DNA of 64,000 nucleotides from an uncultured Blautia sp. (GTDB lineage: Bacteria > Bacillota_A > Clostridia > Lachnospirales > Lachnospiraceae). The stretch spans positions 1-64,000 of the forward strand of contig CAJLTE010000005.1 of the NCBI GenBank assembly GCA_905209435.1. The letters run 5' to 3'. Positions 6,907 through 15,555 of this stretch are shown one piece after another. A program made the position numbers and the translations under genes. The notes beneath the pieces are model-generated. The model ran no database searches, was not told the DNA's origin, and saw only the letters and a program-made list of their open reading frames with translations. Within the stretch, counting starts at the first letter, position 1. Every line of letters begins with the position of its first letter.

Positions 6907-8139
6907 ATGAGCAATTTATCAGAACAGATAAAACAAAACAACGCTACAGCGTTCACCCACAGCGGAAAATTCCATGCAGATGACGTATTTTCATCAGCAT
7001 TGCTGTTATATTTAAACCCGGAAATCCGCATTATCCGGGGAAATAAAGTTCCGGAAGATTTTGACGGAATCGTATTTGATATCGGCAGAGGCAAATACGA
7101 CCATCATCAGAAAGATATCCGCATCCGTGAAAACGGCATCCCATATGCAGCCTTCGGACTTCTCTGGGAGGAGCTTGGTGCAGAGATTCTTGGTGAAGAA
7201 CTTGCGCAGAAGTTTGACGAGTCTTTTGTACAGCCGCTAGATAACAATGACAACACTGGAGAGAAAAATGAGCTTGCAACCCTGATTGGAAACTTCAATC
7301 CAACCTGGGATGCCCAGGGCGGCAATGATGAAGCGTTCTTCCAGGCGGTCAGTGTAGCAGGAATGATCCTTGAGAACAAATTTGAACGTTATCTGGGAAA
7401 TGAACGTGCGGATAAACGTGTAGAAGAAATCCTGGAGGCACATCAGAAAGCAGTTTATTCGGGAGAGAAATCAAAAGAAGAAGCAAGAATTCTGGTTCTG
7501 CCAGAGTTTGTTCCATGTCAGAAACGATTGTCAGAAACAGACATTGCATTTGTTATTTTTCCATCTAACAGAGGTGGCTATTGTATCCAGCCTCAGAAGA
7601 AAGAATATTCTCTGAACTATAAATGTAGCTTCCCGATAGAATGGCTTGGCCTGGAAAATGAGGAACTAATCTCAGCAACTGGCCTGTCAAGTGCAGGATT
7701 CTGTCATAAAGGCGGTTTCCTTATGACAACAGGAACATTAGAGGACGCTGTAAAAGCCTGTGAGATCAGTCTTGCAGATTTCCATGAGAAACCTGTAATT
7801 GTAAATTTCGGCGGTGACGAGATGGTAGATGAACTTCTTAGCCAGATGCCAAAGTTACAGTCTGCAAAAATCGTTCATATTGATTTTCCATCGGTCCCGG
7901 AATTGGAAATTCAGGGGATTTACGGTGAAGTATCTATGGAAAAACAGGAATGGAAAGCAGCAGTGAAAGAGCAGGTTAAAAAGATACTTAAATACAAACC
8001 GGAAGCAGTATATGTAGGAAATAACACGTTTGCAGCATATCCGGTCGTTCATATGCTGCGAAAGAAACACATCCCGGTTTTAACTATGGCAGAAAAAGAT
8101 GGAATGAAATTATTGGTAAGAATTCCATCTGGTTCTTAA
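6907..8139 (+). CDS. MYG1 family (DHH-like phosphoesterase) protein with C-terminal extension
   Basis: Residues about 12-290 match the MYG1/UPF0160 family: THSGKFHADDVFSSALL and FDIGRGKYDHHQ carry the His/Asp metal-binding motifs expected of a DHH-type phosphoesterase/exonuclease. Eukaryotic MYG1 is reported as an RNA exonuclease; bacterial function is not settled. Usual members are about 290-340 residues; this one has 410. The extra C-terminal ~115 residues (from about PVIVNFGG) alternate strands and helices like a small Rossmann-type domain and contain NFGGDEMVDELL and YVGNNTFAAYPVV, which I cannot assign. AAAGGAG precedes the ATG. Confidence 0.85.
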   Translation: MSNLSEQIKQNNATAFTHSGKFHADDVFSSALLLYLNPEIRIIRGNKVPEDFDGIVFDIGRGKYDHHQKDIRIRENGIPYAAFGLLWEELGAEILGEELAQKFDESFVQPLDNNDNTGEKNELATLIGNFNPTWDAQGGNDEAFFQAVSVAGMILENKFERYLGNERADKRVEEILEAHQKAVYSGEKSKEEARILVLPEFVPCQKRLSETDIAFVIFPSNRGGYCIQPQKKEYSLNYKCSFPIEWLGLENEELISATGLSSAGFCHKGGFLMTTGTLEDAVKACEISLADFHEKPVIVNFGGDEMVDELLSQMPKLQSAKIVHIDFPSVPELEIQGIYGEVSMEKQEWKAAVKEQVKKILKYKPEAVYVGNNTFAAYPVVHMLRKKHIPVLTMAEKDGMKLLVRIPSGS

Positions 8140-8166
8140 AGAGTAAAAAGAACAGGAACAAACAAA

Positions 8167-9054
8167 ATGACACAAGACAAAAAACAAATCCTGGGACATG
8201 TCCTTGCATGCGGCACTCAGATTATGTGGGGCGCAACTTTTGTATCTACAAAAGTCCTGCTGAACTACTTTCAGCCTGTAGAAGTTCTCTTTACCAGAGC
8301 AGTACTTGCATTCATTGCATTGTTAATTTTTTTTCCACATCATTTGAAACTGAAGAATCCGAAGCAGGAATTTGCATTTGCAGGCGCCGGACTATTCGGA
8401 ATTGTTCTCTATTTCATGCTGGAAAATACAGCACTGACCATGACCTATGCGTCCAACGTAGGCATCATCGTAGCATGCGCACCTTTTTTCGTAGCAGTGA
8501 CAGTTGGGATTTTCTTTAAAAATGAAAAATCCGGAAAGTTTTTCTACATAGGCTTCGTGATCGCAATGACAGGAGTCATTCTGATCAGTATGAACGGTCA
8601 GAAAAGCTTCAACCTGAACCCGGCAGGAGATGGTCTTGCATTTCTGGCGATGATCTCATGGGGAGCATATTCCGCTCTTGTCAAAAAGATCGGAGAATGG
8701 GATTACCCAACTATCGCAGTGACCCGTCGAATCTACTTTTATGCAATACTTTTCCTGATTCCGGTATTGATCAAGCAGAAAGCATCCTGGGATATCAGCC
8801 TGATTCATAACCCGCAAGTAGTTTCCAACTTCTTATTCCTTGGAATTGGTGCCAGCGCCATGGGCTTTATGCTCTGGAATCTTTCTACCAAATGGATAGG
8901 AGCTGTAAGGACCAGTGTATACATTTATGTATCACCGGTAGTGACAGTCGTTCTGTCCATGCTGATCCTGCATGAAAAAATGACAGTTATCTCTGTGTTT
9001 GGTTCTTTACTGATCTTTGTCGGACTTATAATTTCACAGAAGAAAGCACAGTAA
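8167..9054 (+). CDS. DMT superfamily (EamA) transporter
   Basis: A 295-residue membrane protein with about ten predicted helices in two EamA repeats (residues about 10-140 and 155-290). Each repeat starts with a GxxW/S-type helix (CGTQIMWGATFVSTKV and AFLAMISWGAYSALVKK). Members export amino acids, metabolites or drugs; the substrate cannot be inferred. It begins 27 bases after the MYG1-like gene, with AGGA upstream, so the two may be co-transcribed. Confidence 0.9.
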   Translation: MTQDKKQILGHVLACGTQIMWGATFVSTKVLLNYFQPVEVLFTRAVLAFIALLIFFPHHLKLKNPKQEFAFAGAGLFGIVLYFMLENTALTMTYASNVGIIVACAPFFVAVTVGIFFKNEKSGKFFYIGFVIAMTGVILISMNGQKSFNLNPAGDGLAFLAMISWGAYSALVKKIGEWDYPTIAVTRRIYFYAILFLIPVLIKQKASWDISLIHNPQVVSNFLFLGIGASAMGFMLWNLSTKWIGAVRTSVYIYVSPVVTVVLSMLILHEKMTVISVFGSLLIFVGLIISQKKAQ

Positions 9055-9210
9055 AAGAGGGGACTGCCGCAGGCATATAATTGATATTTGTATTACAGGA
9101 TAGGTATTGCGCAGCACTTTCAGGAATTGTATAATGAACAGGTAAACGTAGCATTATCACAGTAACAGACAAGGTATAGTAAGAGGCAGCCGTAAAGGAG
9201 AAGGCAGGGT

Positions 9211-11292
9211 GTGGGAAAGCTGAATATAAATAAAGAGATCAATACTTTAAACAGGAAGATAGAACTTCTTGAACATGCAGTTGGAGCAAATGCAGAAGTA
9301 TATTATAATATTAATTTAACCAGAGATTTGGTTCCGGAAAGAATCTACCGTATGACCGGTGATGAGAAACAGGATATCAATAAGCAGATGGGACTTCCGG
9401 AAAATGCAGCATTCTCACAGATAGTATCCTACTGGGGTGACAGAATGCCGGAAGAAGAGAAGAATGCATATTTTGATTTTTTGAGCATTTCCAGACTGCT
9501 GAAACGATTTGAGAACGGAGAGTACCATGTTACGCATAAGTACTGGACCGGCAATGCGCTATCAGATTCTATTCTTGCGGAGCAGCATATCATTATGTAT
9601 GCAGATGAAGAAAACGGGGATGTTCTTGGTTTCAGTTATGTTCATAACCTTACAGAACAGTATCGTAAGGAAAAAGAGATTAAGAAAGAACTGGAAAAAA
9701 ACTACAAAGAGCTGGAGAAGGCACTTCTTACAGCACAACGCGCAAATCATGCCAAGACTACATTCCTTAACAATATGTCCCACGACATCCGTACTCCGAT
9801 GAATGCAATTATAGGTTTTACATCTCTGGCCGCGTCTCACATTGATAATAAAAAGAAAGTAAAGGAATACCTGGGAAAAATTTCCACTTCCAGTGAACAC
9901 TTGCTGTCCTTGATCAATGATGTTCTTGATATGAGCAGAATTGAGAGTGGAAAAGTGAAAATCGAAGAAAAACCGCTGCATCTGCCAGATTTGATGCATG
10001 ATATCCGCACGATCATACAGCCGAATATCGCTTCCAAGCAACTTGATTTTCTGATTGATATGATCGATGTCAAAGACGAGGACATCATTGCGGATAAGCT
10101 TAGACTGAATCAGATTTTATTGAATATTTTGAATAATGGAATTAAATTTAATAAAACAGGCGGGACTGTCAGCCTTCGGATCAAACAGACAAAACAGGCA
10201 CCATATGGTTATGCCAATTATCAGTTTATTATCCGTGACACTGGAATAGGGATGAGTGAAGAGTTCCGGGAGCATATTTTCGAGGCCTTTACAAGAGAAG
10301 AGACATCTACGGTAAGCGGAGTTCAGGGAACAGGGCTTGGAATGGCTATTACCAAGAATATTGTGGATATGATGGGCGGAACCATCACTGTAAACAGTGA
10401 AGAAGGAAAAGGTTCTGAGTTTATTGTATCACTCACATTTAAAATCAGCGGAGATCCGGTTGTTTATGAAAAAATCGAGCAGCTGCAGGGTTTACGTGCT
10501 CTGGTGGCAGATGATGATACAGACACCTGCCTGAACATTTCAAATATGCTCACAGAGATCGGAATGCGTCCGGAATGGACAGTTTCCGGAAAAGAGGCTG
10601 TGATCCGTGCCAAGCAGGCAGTGGAGATTGGTGATGAATTCTCGGCATATATTATTGACTGGCTTATGCCGGATATGAACGGAATTGAAACAGTACGCCG
10701 CATCAGAAGAGTGATCGGAAACGATAAGCCAATTATTATTCTTACTGCCTATGACTGGACTGATATTGAGGCGGAGGCAAGAGAAGCGGGAGTAACCGCA
10801 TTCTGTGAAAAACCGCTGTTCATGTCTGAACTGAGAGATATTCTTTCAAGACCTTTTCGTGTATCCGGGGAGAATTATAAGAAAGAACAGGAAATACAGT
10901 TTGAGGGTAAGAAGATTCTTCTTGTTGAAGACAATGCGCTGAATCAGGAAATTGCAGTAACAATCCTGGAAGAGGCCGGTTTTGTGGTTGAAGTTGCAGA
11001 GGATGGGACCATTGCTGTAGAAAAGATGAAACAGGCAGTTCCAGGGCAGTATGATCTGATATTAATGGACATTCAAATGCCCAAAATGGACGGATATGAA
11101 GCAACCCGACAGATTCGAGTGCTTGACAAACCATATGCAGCGCAGATCCCGATCGTTGCAATGACTGCTAATGCATTTGAAGAGGACAAAGAGAAAGCAT
11201 TTGAGTCCGGAATGAATGGACATCTTGCCAAACCGATCAAAATTCCTGAACTTCTTAAAACATTGAATCAGGTTTTGCGAAAAGAAAAATAA
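9211..11292 (+). CDS. Hybrid sensor histidine kinase with two receiver domains
   Basis: The 693-residue protein starts with GTG, 10 bases after AAGGAG. Order: an N-terminal sensory region (residues 1-150) without membrane segments, a coiled coil (about 150-180), a HisKA domain with phospho-acceptor His191 in SHDIRTPMN, an HATPase domain with DTGIGM and GTGLGMAI, a first receiver (phospho-Asp483 in [11 protein letters not shown]), and a second receiver (Asp620 in [11 protein letters not shown]). Both receivers keep the conserved Lys near the end. No DNA-binding output domain is present, so it likely signals through phosphotransfer or protein contacts. No partner regulator is adjacent. It is cytoplasmic. 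Confidence 0.92.
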   Translation: MGKLNINKEINTLNRKIELLEHAVGANAEVYYNINLTRDLVPERIYRMTGDEKQDINKQMGLPENAAFSQIVSYWGDRMPEEEKNAYFDFLSISRLLKRFENGEYHVTHKYWTGNALSDSILAEQHIIMYADEENGDVLGFSYVHNLTEQYRKEKEIKKELEKNYKELEKALLTAQRANHAKTTFLNNMSHDIRTPMNAIIGFTSLAASHIDNKKKVKEYLGKISTSSEHLLSLINDVLDMSRIESGKVKIEEKPLHLPDLMHDIRTIIQPNIASKQLDFLIDMIDVKDEDIIADKLRLNQILLNILNNGIKFNKTGGTVSLRIKQTKQAPYGYANYQFIIRDTGIGMSEEFREHIFEAFTREETSTVSGVQGTGLGMAITKNIVDMMGGTITVNSEEGKGSEFIVSLTFKISGDPVVYEKIEQLQGLRALVADDDTDTCLNISNMLTEIGMRPEWTVSGKEAVIRAKQAVEIGDEFSAYIIDWLMPDMNGIETVRRIRRVIGNDKPIIILTAYDWTDIEAEAREAGVTAFCEKPLFMSELRDILSRPFRVSGENYKKEQEIQFEGKKILLVEDNALNQEIAVTILEEAGFVVEVAEDGTIAVEKMKQAVPGQYDLILMDIQMPKMDGYEATRQIRVLDKPYAAQIPIVAMTANAFEEDKEKAFESGMNGHLAKPIKIPELLKTLNQVLRKEK

Positions 11293-11358
11293 AAACCCCT
11301 GTCTGCGAGAATGAAATCTGTAAACAAGGGAATGTTGCAAAATACTATGAATATTCAG

Positions 11359-11391
11359 AAACAGCTGCCAGAGAAAGTCAGGCAGCTGTTT
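11359..11391 (+). terminator. Terminator of the hybrid kinase, overlapping the convergent gene
   Basis: AAACAGCTGCC pairs perfectly with GGCAGCTGTTT (11 bp, 11-base loop), then TTGG. Its right arm covers the last codons of the leftward small membrane protein. Confidence 0.75.
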
Positions 11392-11707
11392 TGGTCTTAA
11401 GTGCTAAATGGGGATCAGCAGAAACTGAAACGTCAGAAAGTGCTGAAGGAGCAGAATGATGACGGGATTCTACTTTATACAGATATAAAATACCGCCAAA
11501 GAATCCAAAGATCAGTCCGACATATCCTCCGGAACAAAGGATAACGGTTGCTTTCATAGTTGCAGACATACCTCCGATCAGACAGATCAGAAAGCCCGCC
11601 AGAAGACCGATCGTTGTCCACTCAATAAGTGAACCTGCCAGAAATGCGGCAGCAGTATGTGTTTCCTTAACCTGTTTATTGACTGAATTCCATAATGTTT
11701 GATACAT
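11378..11707 (-). CDS. Small membrane protein, unknown function
   Basis: A 109-residue protein with two hydrophobic helices (about residues 20-48 and 52-78, rich in Gly, with GLLAGFLICLIGG and GGYVGLIFGFFGGILYLY). The start follows AGAGGGATC by a normal spacing. I do not recognise the family. It lies convergent to the hybrid kinase and its last codons form one arm of that gene's terminator. Confidence 0.6.
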   Translation of the reverse strand: MYQTLWNSVNKQVKETHTAAAFLAGSLIEWTTIGLLAGFLICLIGGMSATMKATVILCSGGYVGLIFGFFGGILYLYKVESRHHSAPSALSDVSVSADPHLALKTKTAA

Positions 11708-11971
11708 AATGATCCCTCTTTCCTTTATCTATAAATACACTGTACTGTGTTGGATATAGTAATCCACTGCAGCTTGAGAATCCTGTTGAAGGACTTTTTC
11801 TTATTTCGTTGTTATTATTATAGAAAAATGTTTGTTAAATGCGCATGCATGGTAATGCAAAATTTATGTAAAATTTTTTATTATAATTGTGTTGATTTCT
11901 GGAACTTCTCTGGTATGTATGCAGAAATGCCGTATATAATAAAGTAAGTATTATCTGGAAGTGAGATCAAT

Positions 11972-12808
11972 ATGGCAGATCAGAAAATAGATAATCTTTT
12001 GAATCTTGCAATGGATGCTACTCCAGAGGAGTGGAGAAAATCGGAGAATCTGAATGTAGGATATGATTCAGCTACGAGATTGTGGGACGTGATCGTGAAA
12101 TACAGTGGACCAGAGAGTGGACTGGCGGGAACTGGCATTCAGGTAGTCTCTTTACTGGGCGGCTATGCAGTAGTGACTTTGCCGGAAGATGAGATAGATG
12201 CTTATTCTGACAGAGTGCAGGTGGAATTTATGGAGAAGCCAAAACGCCTGTATTTTGAGCTGTTTCAGGCAAAAGGAGCAAGCTGCATCCGGACAGTGCA
12301 GACCGGCAGAAATGGATTGACAGGAGAAGGAGTTCTGGTAGGGGTTGTGGATTCGGGTGTAGATTATTTTCATCCCGACTTCCGAAATGCAGACGGAAGC
12401 AGCAGGATTTTGCGTTTATGGGATCAGAATATACAGGGAAATCCACCGCAGGGATATGTGACGGGAACTGAATATACGAAAGAAGAAATTGATGAGGCGC
12501 TTGCACTTGGAGAAAATCAGGGCAGGCGCCTTGTTCCGTCCACAGATTACAGTGGGCATGGAACTTCTGTACTTGGCATTGCAGCATGGAACGGGCGGGC
12601 ATCTGATGGGGTAAATCAGGGAGTGGCTTATGAAAGTGATTTGCTAGTTGTGAAGATGGGGATTCCCAGAGAGAATTCTTTTCTCAGGACTACGGAACTG
12701 ATACAGGGGATTGATTATCTGGTGCGCCAGGCATTGGCTATGGGACGGCCGATGGTGATCAATCTCAGTTTTGGAAACAATTATGGATCACATGAACCGT
12801 ATAATTAA
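11972..12808 (+). pseudogene. Truncated S8 (Csp-like) subtilase
   Basis: The 278-residue reading is nearly identical, over its first about 273 residues, to the complete subtilase at 20575 (about 20 differences). It keeps the N-terminal prosequence-like region, catalytic Asp127 (VVDSGVD) and His196 (SGHGTS). It stops after NNYGSH and lacks the last half, including the catalytic Ser, so it cannot be a working protease. GGAAGTGAG gives a good ribosome site. A terminator-like hairpin and a 160-bp inverted-repeat element follow. It could still make an inactive fragment, but a disrupted duplicate is the simplest reading. Confidence 0.88.
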
Positions 12809-12821
12809 GGGAAAACATAAG

Positions 12822-12864
12822 AAAACACTGATATTTCCTGTGCTTTCAGGAGAATTAGTGTTTT
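12822..12864 (+). terminator. Terminator-like hairpin after the truncated subtilase
   Basis: AAAACACT...CCTG pairs with CAGG...AGTGTTTT with internal mismatches, ending TTTTAC. Confidence 0.55.
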
Positions 12865-12877
12865 ACTTGGATTATTC

Positions 12878-13037
12878 TATAGCAATTCCAGAAAATAATG
12901 CAAGCAATCCAGCCTATCAGAGCGTGAAGTCCTGCGTCAGATATCTTTGCCGTGCGTCAGCACGCCTGCTGATACCTTCTTTGTCCTTCGCACTCTGCTG
13001 AACTGTCTTGATTGCATTATTTTCTGGAATTGCTATA
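12878..13037. mobile_element. 160-bp MITE-like element with 26-bp perfect terminal inverted repeats
   Basis: Left end 12878-12903 begins TATAGCAATTCCAGAAAATA. The right end 13012-13037 is its exact reverse complement over 26 bases. The interior (about 108 bp) is richer in GC than its flanks and contains no convincing reading frame. Size and perfect ends fit a non-autonomous miniature element; no clear target-site duplication was found. It sits just past the break point of the subtilase fragment, so it may be connected with the rearrangement. Confidence 0.65.
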
Positions 13038-13197
13038 AGTGAAATTATATATGTTAAATATCTTTCTGACAAAATCTTTATATAATCTTAATATAGAATC
13101 AGAGACTCTTATACTATCTTTGAAGGCAATTAGATATAATAAAATGCATCATAAAAGCAGTGCTATTAGAATCAATAATAAGGAGTTCTGATTATTT

Positions 13198-14535
13198 ATG
13201 CCGGAAAAATTAAGTAAGAAAAAACATCTGACATCTTTTCAATTAATTATTCTGGGATTTGCAGGCGTGATCCTTTTTGGAACCGTTCTGCTGATGCTTC
13301 CAGTTTCCTCATCGGAGAAAGTGTTGACTCCATTTCATGAGGCACTTTTTACAGCCACTTCCGCGGTATGTGTGACAGGGCTTGTGATAAAAGACACCGG
13401 AAGCTACTGGTCTCTGGCAGGGCAGACGATTATTCTTGTACTTATACAAATTGGCGGACTTGGAGTGGTAACTGTGGCGGCATCTGTTTCTCTTCTTTCC
13501 GGGAAAAAAATATCTCTTATGCAAAGAAGTACCATGCAGGATGCGATTTCAGCACCTAAAGTTGGGGGAATCGTCAGACTGACAAGGTTTATTTTAAAGG
13601 GGACATTTTTGATCGAAGCTGCAGGGGCATTGTTATTGCTGCCAGTTTTTTTATCGGATTATGGGTTAAAGGGGATCTGGCTGTCAGTTTTTCACTCTGT
13701 TTCTGCTTTTTGCAATGCCGGATTTGATATACTGGGAACAGCAGTTCATGCTTTTCCATCTCTGACAGGGTATTCTGGAAACGCCCTTATAAATATGGTA
13801 ATTATGATGTTGATCATTATAGGGGGAATCGGTTTCCTTACCTGGGATGACATTTATACGAACAAGTTGAATTTTAAACGTTACCGTATGCAAAGTAAGA
13901 TTATTCTTATGACTACTACATGTCTGATTTTGTTTCCGGCAGTTTTTTTCTTTACCTGTGATCTGAAAAACTTGTCCATAGGGAAGCGACTGCTGGCAGC
14001 TGTGTTTCAATCCGTAACTACAAGAACTGCCGGATTTAATACTATAAACATTTCAGAGATGAGCGAGGCATCAAAGGCGGTTATGATACTGTTAATGCTG
14101 ATCGGTGGATCGCCGGGTTCTACAGCAGGTGGAATGAAAACAACAACTTTTACGGTACTTATTTTAAATGCTATTGCAACATTTCGAAGCCAGGAAAATG
14201 CAGGGGCTTTTGGGCGAAGACTGGAATACCATGTGATAAAAAATGCAGCGACAATAGCTATGCTTTATTTTACATTGTTCTTTTGCGGTGGGGTTGCTAT
14301 CAGTGTATGCGAAGGGATTCCTCTTTTGGACTGCCTGTATGAAGCTGCCTCGGCTGTTGGTACGGTAGGCCTGACACTGGGAATTACACCGGGGCTTCAT
14401 GTTTTTTCACAGGTCGTGCTGATCATACTGATGTATTTGGGACGTGTAGGTGGTCTGACCCTGATTTATGCGGTATTTTCCGGAAGAAACAAGGGAAATG
14501 CAAAGCTTCCTCTGGAGAAAATTACAGTTGGATGA
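13198..14535 (+). CDS. KtrB/TrkH-type potassium transporter
   Basis: A 445-residue membrane protein of the TrkH/KtrB family, with four M1-P-M2 repeats. Selectivity-filter segments are visible: ATSAVCVTGL, SVSAFCNAGFD, SVTTRTAGFN and AASAVGTVGLTLG. It forms the K+-conducting (often Na+-coupled) channel of Ktr systems in the membrane. AAGGAG lies 12 bases before the ATG. The regulatory subunit KtrA follows 19 bases downstream, so this is a complete Ktr pair. Confidence 0.95.
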   Translation: MPEKLSKKKHLTSFQLIILGFAGVILFGTVLLMLPVSSSEKVLTPFHEALFTATSAVCVTGLVIKDTGSYWSLAGQTIILVLIQIGGLGVVTVAASVSLLSGKKISLMQRSTMQDAISAPKVGGIVRLTRFILKGTFLIEAAGALLLLPVFLSDYGLKGIWLSVFHSVSAFCNAGFDILGTAVHAFPSLTGYSGNALINMVIMMLIIIGGIGFLTWDDIYTNKLNFKRYRMQSKIILMTTTCLILFPAVFFFTCDLKNLSIGKRLLAAVFQSVTTRTAGFNTINISEMSEASKAVMILLMLIGGSPGSTAGGMKTTTFTVLILNAIATFRSQENAGAFGRRLEYHVIKNAATIAMLYFTLFFCGGVAISVCEGIPLLDCLYEAASAVGTVGLTLGITPGLHVFSQVVLIILMYLGRVGGLTLIYAVFSGRNKGNAKLPLEKITVG

Positions 14536-14554
14536 GAAGGAGAAAGAAAATATT

Positions 14555-15202
14555 ATGAAAAATGTATTGATTATCGGGCTTGGAAGATTTGGAAGACATG
14601 TTGCCATGCAGCTTAATCAGTTGGGACATGAAATTATGGCGGTTGACTGGAATGAAGAAAGAGTGGACAAAGTACTGCCATTTGTGACCAATGCCCAGAT
14701 TGGTGACAGTACCAATGCTGAATTTTTACAATCCCTTGGGATTGGAAATTACGATATCTGTTTTGTGACCATTGGAGGAAGTTTTCAAAATTCTCTTGAA
14801 ACAACTTCCCTTTTGAAAGAATTGGGAGCAAAACTGGTGATATCCAGAGCTGAGCGTGATGTCCAGGAAAAATTTCTTTTACGCAACGGTGCAGATAAGG
14901 TGGTGTATCCGGAAAAGCAGGTCGCAAAATGGGCCTCTATCCGTTACACGGATGATCATATTCTGGACTATATGGAAGTGGATGCTTCCCATGCAATCTT
15001 TGAGGTGGAAGTACCAGATGAATGGTCTGGAAAAACAGTTGGCGAACTGGATATCAGAAAACGCTACAACATTAATATTCTGGCAGTAAAAAATGAGGGA
15101 GAATTCAATATTGCAATTTCTCCGGACACATATTTTGCAGAGAATAATAAATTACTGGTGTTAGGAGAATACAGAGCTCTTCAGAAGTGTTTCCGCATAT
15201 AG
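14555..15202 (+). CDS. KtrA/TrkA-type potassium channel regulatory subunit
   Basis: A 215-residue cytoplasmic RCK protein. The N-terminal Rossmann fold opens VLIIGLGRFGRHVA, the GxGxxG nucleotide-binding loop, with the acidic AVDWNEERV after the second strand. The C-terminal RCK_C domain (about 135-215) ends with PDTYFAENNKLLVLG. It gates KtrB in response to ATP/ADP; RCK_C domains of Firmicute homologues bind cyclic di-AMP. The ATG at 14555 follows AAGGAG; a longer reading from 14468 overlaps ktrB and has no ribosome site. Confidence 0.94.
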   Translation: MKNVLIIGLGRFGRHVAMQLNQLGHEIMAVDWNEERVDKVLPFVTNAQIGDSTNAEFLQSLGIGNYDICFVTIGGSFQNSLETTSLLKELGAKLVISRAERDVQEKFLLRNGADKVVYPEKQVAKWASIRYTDDHILDYMEVDASHAIFEVEVPDEWSGKTVGELDIRKRYNINILAVKNEGEFNIAISPDTYFAENNKLLVLGEYRALQKCFRI

Positions 15203-15241
15203 CTCATTTACGGTGAAGAGGCTGGTAAAGAGGTGAAGGTA

Positions 15242-15517
15242 ATGACAGAAGGTATGCTGGCAGTTACTGTATTTTGTATGTTTGGACTGGGTTTTTATAT
15301 TGCAAATAAAGCAGATAAGTTTTTGGACGAAATTCAGGAAAATGTTGAAGAGAAACAGCATTCATCGAAGATATTCTTACTGGATACGCTTTCGGATGAA
15401 GAATTGTTAAGAGAGATTCATGAGTATAAAAGCCAATATAAGAAAGCTGAAATTATAATTTTTGATGGACAGACTGGGGATGAAAAAAAGATTTTTGACC
15501 ATAATACAGTCGCATGA
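15242..15517 (+). CDS. Small single-pass membrane protein in the potassium operon
   Basis: The 91-residue protein has one N-terminal helix (LAVTVFCMFGLGFYIANKA) and a charged cytoplasmic tail with DTLSDEELLREI and KKAEIIIFDG. The ATG at 15242 follows AGAGGTGAAGG; a GTG nine bases earlier is possible. I do not know a family name. It lies 39 bases after ktrA and 38 before the sensor kinase, so a helper role for the transporter or kinase is plausible from position only. Confidence 0.65.
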   Translation: MTEGMLAVTVFCMFGLGFYIANKADKFLDEIQENVEEKQHSSKIFLLDTLSDEELLREIHEYKSQYKKAEIIIFDGQTGDEKKIFDHNTVA

Positions 15518-15555
15518 TATAATTTCAAAAACAACAGAAAAAGGTGGCAGGCAGG

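Noticed and set aside
9055..9210. Possible small gene or regulatory RNA before the hybrid kinase
   Set aside because: Only a TATAAT-like hexamer near 9133 was found; no stable hairpin or reading frame.
11747..11947. 66-residue open frame upstream of the truncated subtilase
   Set aside because: No ribosome site, very AT-rich, no recognisable domain; likely chance in an intergenic region.
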